Counted from the stretch's first letter, positions 9,088 through 17,161 are shown. The stretch: 17,336 nucleotides of DNA from Equibacterium sp963662035 (GCA_963662035.1 CAVLDO010000025.1:1-17336); one strand, 5' to 3'. The notes: a model not told the origin generated them from the letters alone. A program made the numbers and translations.

Positions 9088-10761
9088 ATGATGAATCTAA
9101 TTTCTCAAGGCGGCACACCAGGCGCCATAATGATTCTTTCTCTGGTGATCGCGTCCGGCCTGCTGCTCGGGCGCTTCAAGTTTAAGGGGATCTCCATCGG
9201 ATCCACCTGGATATTGTTTATGGGCATCATCCTAAGCCACTTCGGCCTGAGAATCAACCCCACGATGCTCTCGTTTGTAAAAGACTTCGGACTCATATTA
9301 TTTGTGTTCGCCATCGGACTGCAGGTGGGCCCGGGTTTCTTCCGCTCCTTCCGCAAAGACGGTCTCTCGATGAACCTTATGGCACTGCTGCTTGTGGTTC
9401 TGGCGGTGGCGACCACCCTGGCCATCCACTGGATTTCCGGGGAGGATCTCTCCATTATGACCGGCGTGATGTCGGGTGCCGTGACCAACACCCCCGGTAT
9501 GGGTGCTGCGCAGCAGTCGCTCTCCGAGTCGCTGCAGGCTCTGGGCCGCACCGGCGCCGAAGCCACCGGCAAGGTGGGGGCTATTGCCTCCGCATACGCC
9601 GTCAGCTACCCTCTGGGCGTGTTGGGAGCCATATTTCTGCTGATGGCGCTGCGCGCAATTTTCAAGATAGACGTGGACAAGGAGGCGGCCTCCCAGGATA
9701 AGAACGGCGACGAGGAAACAAACCTGGTGCGGCTCGACTGCAAGGTGGAGAACCCCGCGATATATGGCAAGAAGCTCAGCAACCTCTCGCAGGAGCACTA
9801 CGTAATATCGCGCGTGATGCGCGGCAACGACATCAAGATCGCCGACCCCGACTGGATTCTGCAGGAGGGCGACCATCTGCTTATCGTGACCGGTGTGCAG
9901 CAGCGCGACACGGTCAACATCATCTTCGGCGAGGCCGCGGAGGCCGATATGAAGATTTGGCAGAAGCCCGGGAGCAAGCTGCTCATCAGGCGCCTTTCTA
10001 TCACCCTGTCGGCAATCACGGGCCAGAGCCTGCGCAAGCTTGACATCCGCCGCCGCTACGGCGTGACCGTGACCCGCGTGATGCGTTCCGGTATCGAACT
10101 GGCGGCCGAGCCGGGACTGATTCTGCAGGTGGGCGACTCCATCCAGGTGGTAGGCACCGAAGAGGGCATCAAGGGGCTTTCCAAACTCATCGGCAACCAG
10201 CCGGAGTCCCTCTCCAAACCCAATCTGGTCCCCATATTCTTCGGCATTGCGCTGGGCGTTCTGGTGGGTATGATTCCCATCAAGTTCTCCAACATTCCGC
10301 AGCCGCTGCGCCTTGGTCTTGCAGGCGGTTCGCTGATAGTGGCGATTCTGCTGGGCTACTTCGGCCCCAAGCTGCGCATCACCACCTACACCGCATTGAG
10401 CGCCAACCTTATGATACGCGAGATAGGCATCTCGCTGTTTATGGCGGGCGTCGGCCTGGGAGCCGGCGAGAACTTCGTATCCAGCATAGTCAACGGTGGT
10501 TACATCTGGATTTTCTACGGCCTGCTCATCACCATCATCCCAATGCTGATTGTGGGACTGATTGCCAAACTGGCGCTCAAGATGGACTTTTTCCGCATCT
10601 GCGGTCTGCTCTCGGGCGGCACCACCGACCCTGCCCTGCTGGCATTTTCGGAGCAGATGTACGGGGGCGGCCGCATCGGCGTCAATTACGCCACGGTTTA
10701 TCCTCTTTCAATGTTCCTGAGGGTCGTTGCGGCGCAGATGCTGATTATGATGTATCTTTAG
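9088..10761 (+). CDS. YidE/AspT-type membrane transporter with two RCK_C domains
   Basis: Inner-membrane transporter of the AspT/YidE/YbjL superfamily. The 557-aa protein has hydrophobic segments at about 12-52, 65-82, 95-115 and 165-192, then two soluble TrkA-C/RCK_C-like domains at about 211-285 and 292-370, then further membrane segments from about 380 to the end. It is an internal duplication: SGAVTNTPGMGAAQQ (129-143) and SGGTTDPALLAFSEQ (509-523) are equivalent membrane-loop motifs, each followed by a conserved YPL. FGLILFVFAIGLQVGPGFF (67-85) closely resembles E. coli YidE. AspT itself exchanges aspartate and alanine, but substrates of the YidE branch are not established, so none is assigned. 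The ATG at 9088 (or 9091) is preferred to the one at 9130 because homologues as remembered carry a similar N-terminal stretch. Divergent from eno; followed by its own terminator. Confidence 0.9.
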   Translation: MMNLISQGGTPGAIMILSLVIASGLLLGRFKFKGISIGSTWILFMGIILSHFGLRINPTMLSFVKDFGLILFVFAIGLQVGPGFFRSFRKDGLSMNLMALLLVVLAVATTLAIHWISGEDLSIMTGVMSGAVTNTPGMGAAQQSLSESLQALGRTGAEATGKVGAIASAYAVSYPLGVLGAIFLLMALRAIFKIDVDKEAASQDKNGDEETNLVRLDCKVENPAIYGKKLSNLSQEHYVISRVMRGNDIKIADPDWILQEGDHLLIVTGVQQRDTVNIIFGEAAEADMKIWQKPGSKLLIRRLSITLSAITGQSLRKLDIRRRYGVTVTRVMRSGIELAAEPGLILQVGDSIQVVGTEEGIKGLSKLIGNQPESLSKPNLVPIFFGIALGVLVGMIPIKFSNIPQPLRLGLAGGSLIVAILLGYFGPKLRITTYTALSANLMIREIGISLFMAGVGLGAGENFVSSIVNGGYIWIFYGLLITIIPMLIVGLIAKLALKMDFFRICGLLSGGTTDPALLAFSEQMYGGGRIGVNYATVYPLSMFLRVVAAQMLIMMYL

Positions 10762-10777
10762 ATTCTGACTATTTAGG

Positions 10778-10812
10778 CGGACTGTCCCTGAAAGGGGCGG
10801 TCCGTTTTTTTT
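10778..10812 (+). terminator. Intrinsic terminator of the transporter gene
   Basis: An 11-bp stem (10778-10788 with 10794-10804, two G·U pairs) encloses a 5-nt TGAAA loop and is followed by eight T (10805-10812), starting 17 nt after the stop codon. Classic rho-independent form. Confidence 0.9.
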
Positions 10813-10841
10813 GTCATTTTTCGTCAATATACTTAATTTCG
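10810..10841 (+). promoter_or_regulatory. Possible promoter of the acyl-CoA synthetase operon
   Basis: TTTG (10810-10813), formed by the last T's of the upstream terminator plus G, precedes TAATTTCG (10834-10841, one mismatch to TAnnTTTG) by 20 nt. It predicts a leader of about 40 nt to the ATG at 10886. Confidence 0.45.
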
Positions 10842-10885
10842 CTTTCCGAAAAACATTTATAAACGTTTAAAAACGCTTGTACAAA

Positions 10886-12811
10886 ATGGAAAACACAGCA
10901 AGACCGACAATCATTGACTTTGTTGAGAAATATACCCGCAAATTCGCCGGCAATGTCTATCTCAGAGAGAAAGTAAACGGCAAATGGATGGAGATAACCC
11001 AGGAACAGACCCGCACCGAGGCCTACCGCATCGGCGCGGGGCTTATGTCGCTGGGCGTGGAGAAGGGGGACAAGATCGCCCTGCTCAGCGAAAGCCGCGC
11101 GATGTGGGTTCTTTCCGAGCTGGGAGCCCTGTATGCCGGGGCCACCGATGTCCCCCTCTCGGTAAACCTGGGAGAGGTCAGCGACCTTATTTTCCGCATC
11201 AACCACTCGGAATCCAAGTGGATTATGGTTTCTTCCAATAATCTGGAGAAGATCCGCGCAGCCCTCCCCTCCTGCCCGCAGGTCAAAAAGGTGATCATTT
11301 ACGATGACACTGCCTACGATGTAGAAAAGCTTCAGGAGAAGGAAATCCGCATGAGCGAGGTGCAGAAGATGGGCAATCAGTTTCTGGCCATCAGTTACGA
11401 GGCGTTCGAGCAGCGCTTCCGCTCTGTCGGCCCCGACGACTACGCCAATATCAGCTACACCTCCGGCACCACCGCCGACCCCAAGGGCATTCTGCTGACC
11501 CACCGCAACTACACTGCGAATGTGGCGCAGGGGCACAGCGTGATTTCTATCGACGAGGGGGACACGATGCTCATCATTCTCCCTCTTGATCACTGCTTCG
11601 CCCACGTGGCGGGTATGTACACTATGATGTACTACGGCGGCAGCATCGCCTTTGTCCCCATCGGGGGGAATGCGCTGGCCACCCTCAAGAATGTACCCGT
11701 CGCCATCAAGGAGACCCGGCCCAATGTAATGCTCTCGGTGCCCGCCCTGGCGCGCAACTTCAAGAAAAACATAGAGGGCAACATCAAGGCCAAGGGGCCC
11801 AAGGTCCAGAAAATGTTCGACTTTGCCGTAAAAAATGCAATAGCATATAACAAAGAGTATTACAACAGCGGCGGATTTCTCAATTTGTGGAGAAAGCCCC
11901 TGATGGCGCTCTTTGACAAGCTTATATTCAAGCAGGTGCGCGAGGGATTCGGCGGCCGTATGAAGTTTTTCGTGGGAGGCGGCGCGCTGCTGGACATAGA
12001 GCTGCAGCGCTTCTTCTGCGCCGTGGGGATGCCGATGTTCCAGGGTTACGGCCTCACCGAGGCGACCCCCATCATCTGCGCAAACTCCGGCGGACACGCC
12101 ATCTTCGGCTCGTCGGGGCGTCTTGTGAAGCCTATGGACTGCAAGATCTGCGACGAGCAGGGAGCTGAAGTCCCCATCGGCACCAAGGGAGAGATTGTGA
12201 TCCGCGGCGAGAATGTGATGGCAGGCTACTGGAAGAATCCCGAAGCCACCGCCAAAACAGTGGTGGACGGCTGGCTTCACACCGGCGATATGGGTTATAT
12301 CTGCCCCGCAGATCACGATTTTCTCTATGTGGTTGGACGCTTCAAGTCGCTGCTGATATCTTCCGACGGAGAGAAGTACTCTCCCGAAGGTTTCGAGGAC
12401 AGCCTGCCGGAGGTTTCGAAATTCGTGTCCCAGGCGGTGCTGCACAACAACCAGGATCCCTACACCATTGCTATGATTGTGCCCGAGAAGGAGGCGCTTG
12501 CAGAATTCGTGCGCGGCAAGGGGCTCGACCCCGCCAGCGCTGAAGGCAAGCGGGCTATGCTGCAGAAGATTCAGGACGAGATCGACTCTTACCGCAAGGG
12601 GCGCGCACACGAGGGGCTGTTCCCCGAGCGCTGGCTGCCCGCTGCCGTGGTGGTTTGCGATGAGGCGTTCAATATCGGCAACAAGATGATGAATTCCACT
12701 ATGAAGATTGTGCGCGGCAAGGTGGAGGAGCATTATGCCGACCGTATGGCATATGCCTACACCCCCGAGGGCAAGGATATCTTCAATGAACGAAATATGA
12801 ACTCTCTGTAG
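10886..12811 (+). CDS. AMP-forming long-chain acyl-CoA synthetase
   Basis: Activates a fatty (or related carboxylic) acid with ATP and CoA through an acyl-adenylate. The 641-aa length fits bacterial long-chain acyl-CoA synthetases of the ANL superfamily. Motifs in order: the nucleotide-binding loop YTSGTTADPKG (191-201), GGGALLD (364-370), the adenine-binding QGYGLTEATPII (386-397), the ribose-binding Asp in GWLHTGDMGY (462-471), the hinge GRFKSLLISSDGEKYSP (484-500), and a probable catalytic Lys near K607 in NSTMKIVRGKV. The loop has Ala at position 197 where Gly or Ser is usual. No transmembrane segment or signal peptide. The ATG at 10886 is chosen over an in-frame TTG at 10877. The methylglyoxal synthase gene starts 3 nt after its stop, so the two are surely co-transcribed. 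Exact chain-length preference cannot be read from sequence. Confidence 0.93.
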   Translation: MENTARPTIIDFVEKYTRKFAGNVYLREKVNGKWMEITQEQTRTEAYRIGAGLMSLGVEKGDKIALLSESRAMWVLSELGALYAGATDVPLSVNLGEVSDLIFRINHSESKWIMVSSNNLEKIRAALPSCPQVKKVIIYDDTAYDVEKLQEKEIRMSEVQKMGNQFLAISYEAFEQRFRSVGPDDYANISYTSGTTADPKGILLTHRNYTANVAQGHSVISIDEGDTMLIILPLDHCFAHVAGMYTMMYYGGSIAFVPIGGNALATLKNVPVAIKETRPNVMLSVPALARNFKKNIEGNIKAKGPKVQKMFDFAVKNAIAYNKEYYNSGGFLNLWRKPLMALFDKLIFKQVREGFGGRMKFFVGGGALLDIELQRFFCAVGMPMFQGYGLTEATPIICANSGGHAIFGSSGRLVKPMDCKICDEQGAEVPIGTKGEIVIRGENVMAGYWKNPEATAKTVVDGWLHTGDMGYICPADHDFLYVVGRFKSLLISSDGEKYSPEGFEDSLPEVSKFVSQAVLHNNQDPYTIAMIVPEKEALAEFVRGKGLDPASAEGKRAMLQKIQDEIDSYRKGRAHEGLFPERWLPAAVVVCDEAFNIGNKMMNSTMKIVRGKVEEHYADRMAYAYTPEGKDIFNERNMNSL

Positions 12812-12814
12812 CGT

Positions 12815-13309
12815 ATGAAAAAAATGAACATCGCGCTTGTGGCCCACGACGGGCGCAAGAAAGAGCTTCTGGACTGGGTCCGCTACAATGCCGTGATTCT
12901 CTCCGGACACAACATCTACGCAACCGGCACAACCGGCAAGCTCATCGGTGATCTTACAATGCCCGTAGTAGATGACAACAACCCCAAGAAGGCGGTTGAA
13001 AAGCCTATTTTCCCGCAAGGCGTGCACTGCCTGCTCTCCGGCCCGCTTGGCGGCGACCAGCAGATCGGCGCAATGATCGCCACCGGCGGAATCGATGTCC
13101 TCATTTTTTTCTGCGACAATCTCATTGTGCAGGGGCATCAGAACGACGTGTCGGCGCTGACCCGTCTAGCGGCGCTCTACAACATAGCATTCGCCACAAA
13201 CCGCACCACCGCCGATATGATTCTCACTTCGCCGCTGCTCGGCAGCGAAGACTACCGGCGCATCATCCCCAAGGCCATCGAAGACTACAAGAACCGCAGC
13301 CTCGCGTAG
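12815..13309 (+). CDS. mgsA: Methylglyoxal synthase
   Basis: Converts dihydroxyacetone phosphate to methylglyoxal and phosphate, a glycolytic bypass that relieves sugar-phosphate build-up. The protein has 164 aa; the E. coli enzyme has 152. IALVAHDGRK (6-15), YATGTTGKLI (35-44), LSGPLGGDQQIGA (74-86), IDVLIFFCDNL (93-103) and ATNRTTADMIL (127-137) match the family. By alignment with E. coli MgsA, D81 (=D71, catalytic base), D101 (=D91), H108 (=H98) and D111 (=D101) are all kept, so it should be active. It has about 17 extra residues between GKLI and LSGP (45-73). It starts 3 nt after the acyl-CoA synthetase stop; no promoter of its own is seen, so it is probably the second gene of that operon. 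A strong terminator follows. Confidence 0.96.
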   Translation: MKKMNIALVAHDGRKKELLDWVRYNAVILSGHNIYATGTTGKLIGDLTMPVVDDNNPKKAVEKPIFPQGVHCLLSGPLGGDQQIGAMIATGGIDVLIFFCDNLIVQGHQNDVSALTRLAALYNIAFATNRTTADMILTSPLLGSEDYRRIIPKAIEDYKNRSLA

Positions 13310-13336
13310 AGATTTTCCGGTGCGCAATGGACAAAA

Positions 13337-13371
13337 CAAAAGGCGGGCTCCGCACGGGGGCCCGCCTTTTG
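13337..13371. terminator. Bidirectional terminator between mgsA and the GH2 operon
   Basis: A 12-bp perfect stem (13337-13348 with 13360-13371, CAAAAGGCGGGC and complement) has an 11-nt loop. Arms end in T-rich tracts on both strands (CTTTTGTCTCTTT on plus; CCTTTTGTTTTG on minus), and it lies 27 nt after the mgsA stop and 17 nt after the stop of the convergent gene, so it can serve both. Confidence 0.88.
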
Positions 13372-13388
13372 TCTCTTTACGGCTGTTG

Positions 13389-13973
13389 TCAGCGCTTTCG
13401 ATTAAGGGTCATACGCTCGGGAGTATTCCCTTTCTTGAGCTCCTTGTCGCTGAGAATGTCCTCCAGCACCAGAGTCTCGGCTGTGACACTCACCACCCGC
13501 ATCCGGTCGGTTTTTTTCATCTCGGCTGCGAGTTCCCGCTTCAGAGGCCCCACCACCATACTTTTAATCAGGCCGCCGGCCGGAATTCCCTCGGCGCGGG
13601 TATTGACTTCGATCTTGGGCTTCTGCCCTGGAGCCGGGGTAAGCGTGAGAACATCCCCCACCAGGGTCAGGGAACCGCTGTTTGCGGCGGACACCTCTAT
13701 ATACAGCTCCAGCTTTTGCTTTGAGGCGGCCGCCTCATCGTCCTTAGGTGAGAAGTCCATAGTGATGATGGCCTTCATATCGGTGGAGTAGCTGTCGCCG
13801 TTGAAAACATAGCACCCCTCCATCTTCATCTCGCCCGAGCCGTCGACCTGCCCGTCGCCGATATTGTCGTCGGTTTCGTGGCCGCTCAGAAGCCAGGTGC
13901 CGTCTATTGAATTCTGCGCCGTGGCGGCGAAAGAGCAGAGCGCGATGCTCAAAATCAAAATCATTCCCCTCAT
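13389..13973 (-). CDS. Small secreted protein, lipocalin-like (function unknown)
   Basis: 194 aa. Residues 1-20 form a signal peptide with cleavage probable after ATAQ, so the product is exported to the periplasm or beyond; there is no lipobox. The mature start NSIDGTWLLSGHE and alternating hydrophobic/polar beta-like strands, together with a late VVSVTAETLVLED segment (160-171), recall the small lipocalin-like proteins of Bacteroidetes, but the match is by pattern only. No catalytic motif is seen, and the C-terminus is basic. Either the Met at 13973 or the one at 13964 could be the start; both leave a signal peptide. It begins 22 nt after the GH2 stop, so the two are probably co-transcribed and co-exported. 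I do not recognise a specific function. Confidence 0.8.
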   Translation of the reverse strand: MRGMILILSIALCSFAATAQNSIDGTWLLSGHETDDNIGDGQVDGSGEMKMEGCYVFNGDSYSTDMKAIITMDFSPKDDEAAASKQKLELYIEVSAANSGSLTLVGDVLTLTPAPGQKPKIEVNTRAEGIPAGGLIKSMVVGPLKRELAAEMKKTDRMRVVSVTAETLVLEDILSDKELKKGNTPERMTLNRKR

Positions 13974-13995
13974 AATCTCTCATTTTTATTGTTGT

Positions 13996-16032
13996 TTATT
14001 TAACGTTCCAAATGCAGGTATCCTCTACCTTGGTGCGGCCTTTGACGCCCACCACGCGGATGATGTTCTCGCCGGCGCTCAGCTCCACCGCATCCCAGCA
14101 GGCACGGCCGATGTGGTCGGGCTTCACGCTGTAGAGTTTCTTGCCGTTGACATAGAGGGTCGCCTTGTCCATATTGGTGTAGACGCGCACATCGGCCTTG
14201 GGTTCGGGGCGCTCGGTGTAGCGGCGCTGAGTGATATAGACCATCGGCTCGGGGTTCCACTGCGCCTTGTAGAAATAGAAGATGTCCTTCTTGACGCTGC
14301 GGTCGTAGGTCACCATACCCTTGTCGTTTTTGCCGGGGGTGTCGCCCTCTTCGCGCAGGGCGGACTGGAAATCGGCAAGATTCCACACCAGTCGGCACCA
14401 GAGGTAGGGACGGCATTGGATCTGCTCGTAGAACTGCTCGTGGATTTTGCACTGCTCCTCTTCTGTATGGTAGAAGCCGCACAGGGGGCCGGTGTAGAGC
14501 TCGCGCGGACCGTGCTGCAGGATGCTGCCGCCGATGCCGTATTCTGATACTCCCACGGGCTGGGCCTCGGGGTCATTCTTGATAGAGTCGAAGTATTGCC
14601 CGAAGGGGCCGTTCTGGCCGCCCTGCCAGCCGTTGTACTTGTTCACTCCGATAAGGTCGCCCACGCTGTAGTAGTCGCTTGCCTTGGTAAAAATCGCGTA
14701 GGAGGTCAGGCGGCTGGGGTCGATGCTCTTGTAGAGGCCCTCCAGCTCCTGCATAAAGGGGATGGGGTCATCGTAGGCGCCCTGGTCGGCACGCACCTCG
14801 TTGAAGATGCCCCAGATGCACACGCAGGGGTGGTTGATGTTCTGATATACGAGCTCCAGCGCATTTTCGCGCGCAGTGGCCTTGAAGTCCGGATTCTCTA
14901 TATAACCGGTGAAGCTGTATCCGCCCGGGCCCACAAAGGGTATCTCTGTCCATACCACGATGCCGTGCTCGTCGCTCATTATGTAGTCGCGCTGCGAGTG
15001 CTGATAGTGGGCGAAGCGCAGGGCAGTGGCGCCGATTTCGTCTACTAACTCATAGTCGCGCTCGAAGTGTTCGGGGCGCAGGGCGCTGCCCACTCCTGCA
15101 AAGTCCTCGTGACGGCCGAAACCGCACAGGGTGTAGGGTTCGCCGTTCAGGAAGAATCCCTTTTCCTTGTCGACAGAGAAGAAGCGCAGGCCTGTGCGCT
15201 GCTCCACGCGGTCCACAGTCTTGCCGCCGCACTGCAGCTCGGCCACTACTTTATACATAGGTGCACCTTTGCGGCCATTCCAGAGGCTGGGGTTGTTCAC
15301 GCTAAAGTTCTGGCTCACTGCCGCGCCCTGCACCGGAGTGGAGATGGAGGCGATTTCTTTCCCGTCGGGAGCCACAAGAGTGGTCTTGAGGGTGAGGGCG
15401 CTGCCGCTGCCGCTGCTGACGATGGTCTCAACGCGGATGTCGGCGCTCTCGCGGCTGACCTTGTCCTGATGGATCAAAACGCCGGGGGAGGCGTAGAACA
15501 CGGGGGAGATGCAGTCCTTGCCGGTGGCGATCAGGTGGCAGGGGCGGTGGATGCCGCCGTAGATGTTAAAGTCGCCGGTGAGCGGCAGAACATCGCTGCG
15601 CCAGGCGTTGCTGACCCACACTTCAATGTCGTTGCGGCCCTCTTTCATATTGTCGGTGACCTCAAAACTGAAGGCGGAGTAGCCTCCTTTGTGGCAAGTG
15701 ACGTGTTTTTTGTTCACAAACACGTCGGCCACCGAGTTGACCCCCTCGAAATAGAGGAACAGGCGCCCCTGCATCATTTCATCGGAGATATCCACAGCCT
15801 TGTGATAGACCATCGTTTCGCGGTTGTAGGTGTGGGTGCCCGGCAGATAATTGGCGTTCCAGGTGTGCGGCAACTCCACGGTATCGCGGGGGGAGAGGTC
15901 GTTGCCGGCAGATGAAATGGGGCGGTAGTCCCATCCTTTGTCAAGGGTGATTACTGTTCGTTGGGCCATTGCCGCCGGCGAAAAGATAAGCGCGGCGGCG
16001 ATGACGGCAAGCAGGGTCGTTTTAATTTTCAT
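13996..16032 (-). CDS. Secreted glycoside hydrolase family 2 (beta-galactosidase-like)
   Basis: Exported exo-acting glycosidase of GH2 (beta-galactosidase, beta-glucuronidase or beta-mannosidase type; substrate not decidable). The 678 aa comprise a signal peptide (1-24, cleavage after AMAQ), a sugar-binding jelly-roll domain (about 28-170, with LPHTWNA and YFEGVNSVADVFVNKKHV), an Ig-like domain (about 175-285), a TIM barrel (about 290-590), and a C-terminal beta domain (612-678, YTNMDKATLYVNGKKL) resembling DUF4982. Catalytic residues are E412 in CIWGIFNEVR (acid/base) and E497 in VGVSEYGIGG (nucleophile); the upstream RFAHYQHSQRDYIMSDEHG is the typical GH2 segment. The ATG at 16030-16032 is chosen because it begins the signal peptide; the further-upstream open frame crosses the divergent gene's start. 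The gene after it encodes another secreted protein. Confidence 0.93.
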   Translation of the reverse strand: MKIKTTLLAVIAAALIFSPAAMAQRTVITLDKGWDYRPISSAGNDLSPRDTVELPHTWNANYLPGTHTYNRETMVYHKAVDISDEMMQGRLFLYFEGVNSVADVFVNKKHVTCHKGGYSAFSFEVTDNMKEGRNDIEVWVSNAWRSDVLPLTGDFNIYGGIHRPCHLIATGKDCISPVFYASPGVLIHQDKVSRESADIRVETIVSSGSGSALTLKTTLVAPDGKEIASISTPVQGAAVSQNFSVNNPSLWNGRKGAPMYKVVAELQCGGKTVDRVEQRTGLRFFSVDKEKGFFLNGEPYTLCGFGRHEDFAGVGSALRPEHFERDYELVDEIGATALRFAHYQHSQRDYIMSDEHGIVVWTEIPFVGPGGYSFTGYIENPDFKATARENALELVYQNINHPCVCIWGIFNEVRADQGAYDDPIPFMQELEGLYKSIDPSRLTSYAIFTKASDYYSVGDLIGVNKYNGWQGGQNGPFGQYFDSIKNDPEAQPVGVSEYGIGGSILQHGPRELYTGPLCGFYHTEEEQCKIHEQFYEQIQCRPYLWCRLVWNLADFQSALREEGDTPGKNDKGMVTYDRSVKKDIFYFYKAQWNPEPMVYITQRRYTERPEPKADVRVYTNMDKATLYVNGKKLYSVKPDHIGRACWDAVELSAGENIIRVVGVKGRTKVEDTCIWNVK

Positions 16033-16057
16033 TATTTTCAGTTTTATATTCGAGCCA

Positions 16058-16086
16058 CTAAAATAAGAATTTTTAATTTTGTCAAA
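16058..16086 (-). promoter_or_regulatory. Weak promoter candidate for GH2
   Basis: On the minus strand TATTTTAG (16058-16065) resembles a -7 box and TTTG (16083-16086) a -33 box, but the spacing is 17 nt, shorter than usual, and the -7 box is imperfect. It lies in the 76-bp gap shared with the divergent GDPD gene. Confidence 0.25.
16074..16081 (+). promoter_or_regulatory. -7 box of the GDPD gene
   Basis: TAATTTTG is a full match to TAnnTTTG, 27 nt upstream of the ATG. Only a weak TTCG is found at 21-nt spacing, so the -33 box is uncertain. Confidence 0.4.
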
Positions 16087-16108
16087 GTCTTTTAAAACAA
16101 ATGCTGAT

Positions 16109-16897
16109 ATGAAAAAATTATGTCTGATGTTTATCCTCTGCACCCTGATAGCGGGCTGCAATTCCAAAGAGCATAAGATTGCCATCGCGGCGCACCGAGG
16201 CTATTGGGACTGCGAAGCCGCCGGATATGCCCAGAACTCAATCGCTTCGCTGCGCGAGGCTGCATCGGCCGATCTGTGGGGCAGCGAGTTTGATGTCCAT
16301 ATCACTGCCGACAGTGCCCTGATTGTGAATCACGACGATATTCTCGGGGGGATGGCCATTGCCGACACCACTTTGGACGCCCTGCGGCAGGTTACTCTCG
16401 CAAACGGCGAGCACCCTTCCACTCTGGATGAGTATCTTGAGCAGGGGAAAGCCTGCGCGGGCACGATGCTGGTGTGCGAACTCAAGCCGGCCGCCTCTGC
16501 CGAGCGGGAGAATCTGATGGTTGACCTCACGATCGACGCCCTCAAGCGCAGCGGACTCTACGACCCGGAGCGCGTGATGTTCATCTCCTTCAGTCTTAAT
16601 ACTTGCCGGCGCATTGCCTCTCTCTGCCCGGGATTCACCAACCAGTACCTTAACGGCGACCTTGACCCGGATGCGGTTTTCGCGCAGGGAATAAACGGCA
16701 TCGACTATGAGTTCGGCGTGCTCGGTACACATCCCGAGTGGGTGGCGCGCGCCCACGAGCTGGGAATGAGCGTAAATGCGTGGACGGTGAACGAGCGCGG
16801 GGACATTCAGAAAATGATTGACCTGGGCGTGGACTGCATCACCACCAACGCGCCGCTGCTTGTGCGCGAGCTGCTCGGAGAGCGGGAGCTCAAATAG
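16109..16897 (+). CDS. Lipoprotein glycerophosphodiester phosphodiesterase
   Basis: GDPD-family phosphodiesterase (TIM barrel) predicted to release glycerol-3-phosphate from glycerophosphodiesters. 262 aa. The N-terminus MKKLCLMFILCTLIAGC is a lipoprotein signal with lipobox LIAGC (C17), so the mature enzyme is anchored in the cell envelope. Active-site residues expected for the family are present: H29-R30 (AAHRGY), E60 and D62 (GSEFDVHITAD), H75 (IVNHDD) and E124/K126 (VCELKP); the late VNAWTVNERGDIQKMIDLGVDCITTNAP is also characteristic. The ATG at 16109 is chosen over an upstream in-frame TTG (16079) because it starts the signal peptide. Monocistronic and divergent from GH2; a functional link between them is not shown. 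Confidence 0.93.
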   Translation: MKKLCLMFILCTLIAGCNSKEHKIAIAAHRGYWDCEAAGYAQNSIASLREAASADLWGSEFDVHITADSALIVNHDDILGGMAIADTTLDALRQVTLANGEHPSTLDEYLEQGKACAGTMLVCELKPAASAERENLMVDLTIDALKRSGLYDPERVMFISFSLNTCRRIASLCPGFTNQYLNGDLDPDAVFAQGINGIDYEFGVLGTHPEWVARAHELGMSVNAWTVNERGDIQKMIDLGVDCITTNAPLLVRELLGERELK

Positions 16898-17036
16898 CGT
16901 GTAGCCCTTGGCAGAGGCGTAACGGGGCAACCTCTTCAAGTTTGTAGCCCGTGGCTTGTCGCCCGAGGCGCTGTTTCTGCGGTTTTGCTCTCGCACGTGA
17001 AAACAGTGATATCAAGTGGGCAAATTTCCGTAAGAT

Positions 17037-17096
17037 AATCGGCCTGTTTTCTCACCAATGCTTCAAAAAGCGTGTTTCGTGAGAAAGAGGCCGATT
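17037..17096. repeat. Long hairpin (18-bp stem) downstream of GDPD
   Basis: The arms 17037-17055 (AATCGGCCTGTTTTCTCAC) and 17079-17096 (GTGAGAAAGAGGCCGATT) are complementary except for one bulge and one mismatch, around a 23-nt loop that itself contains GCTT...AAGC. A T-rich tail follows on the plus strand, so it could act as a distant terminator for GDPD, but it lies 139 nt past the stop codon. Confidence 0.7.
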
Positions 17097-17123
17097 TTAT
17101 TTGCGCAATCTTGCGTAAAACAT

Positions 17124-17161
17124 AATCGGTGAGATAGTCGCCACTTTTTGCTCACCGGATT
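17124..17161. repeat. Second, related hairpin
   Basis: AATCGGTGAG (17124-17133) faces CTCACCGGATT (17151-17161) with one bulge and a 17-nt loop. It reuses the AATCGG and GTGAG/CTCAC blocks of the hairpin at 17037-17096, and both are preceded by CGTAA...ATAATCGG. Confidence 0.6.

Noticed and set aside
10814..13138. A 774-codon open frame on the minus strand, antisense to the acyl-CoA synthetase and mgsA
   Set aside because: Its product is rich in His, Val, Leu, Ala and Gly with no recognisable domain, as expected for the reverse complement of a GC3-biased gene; the plus-strand genes have complete family motifs.
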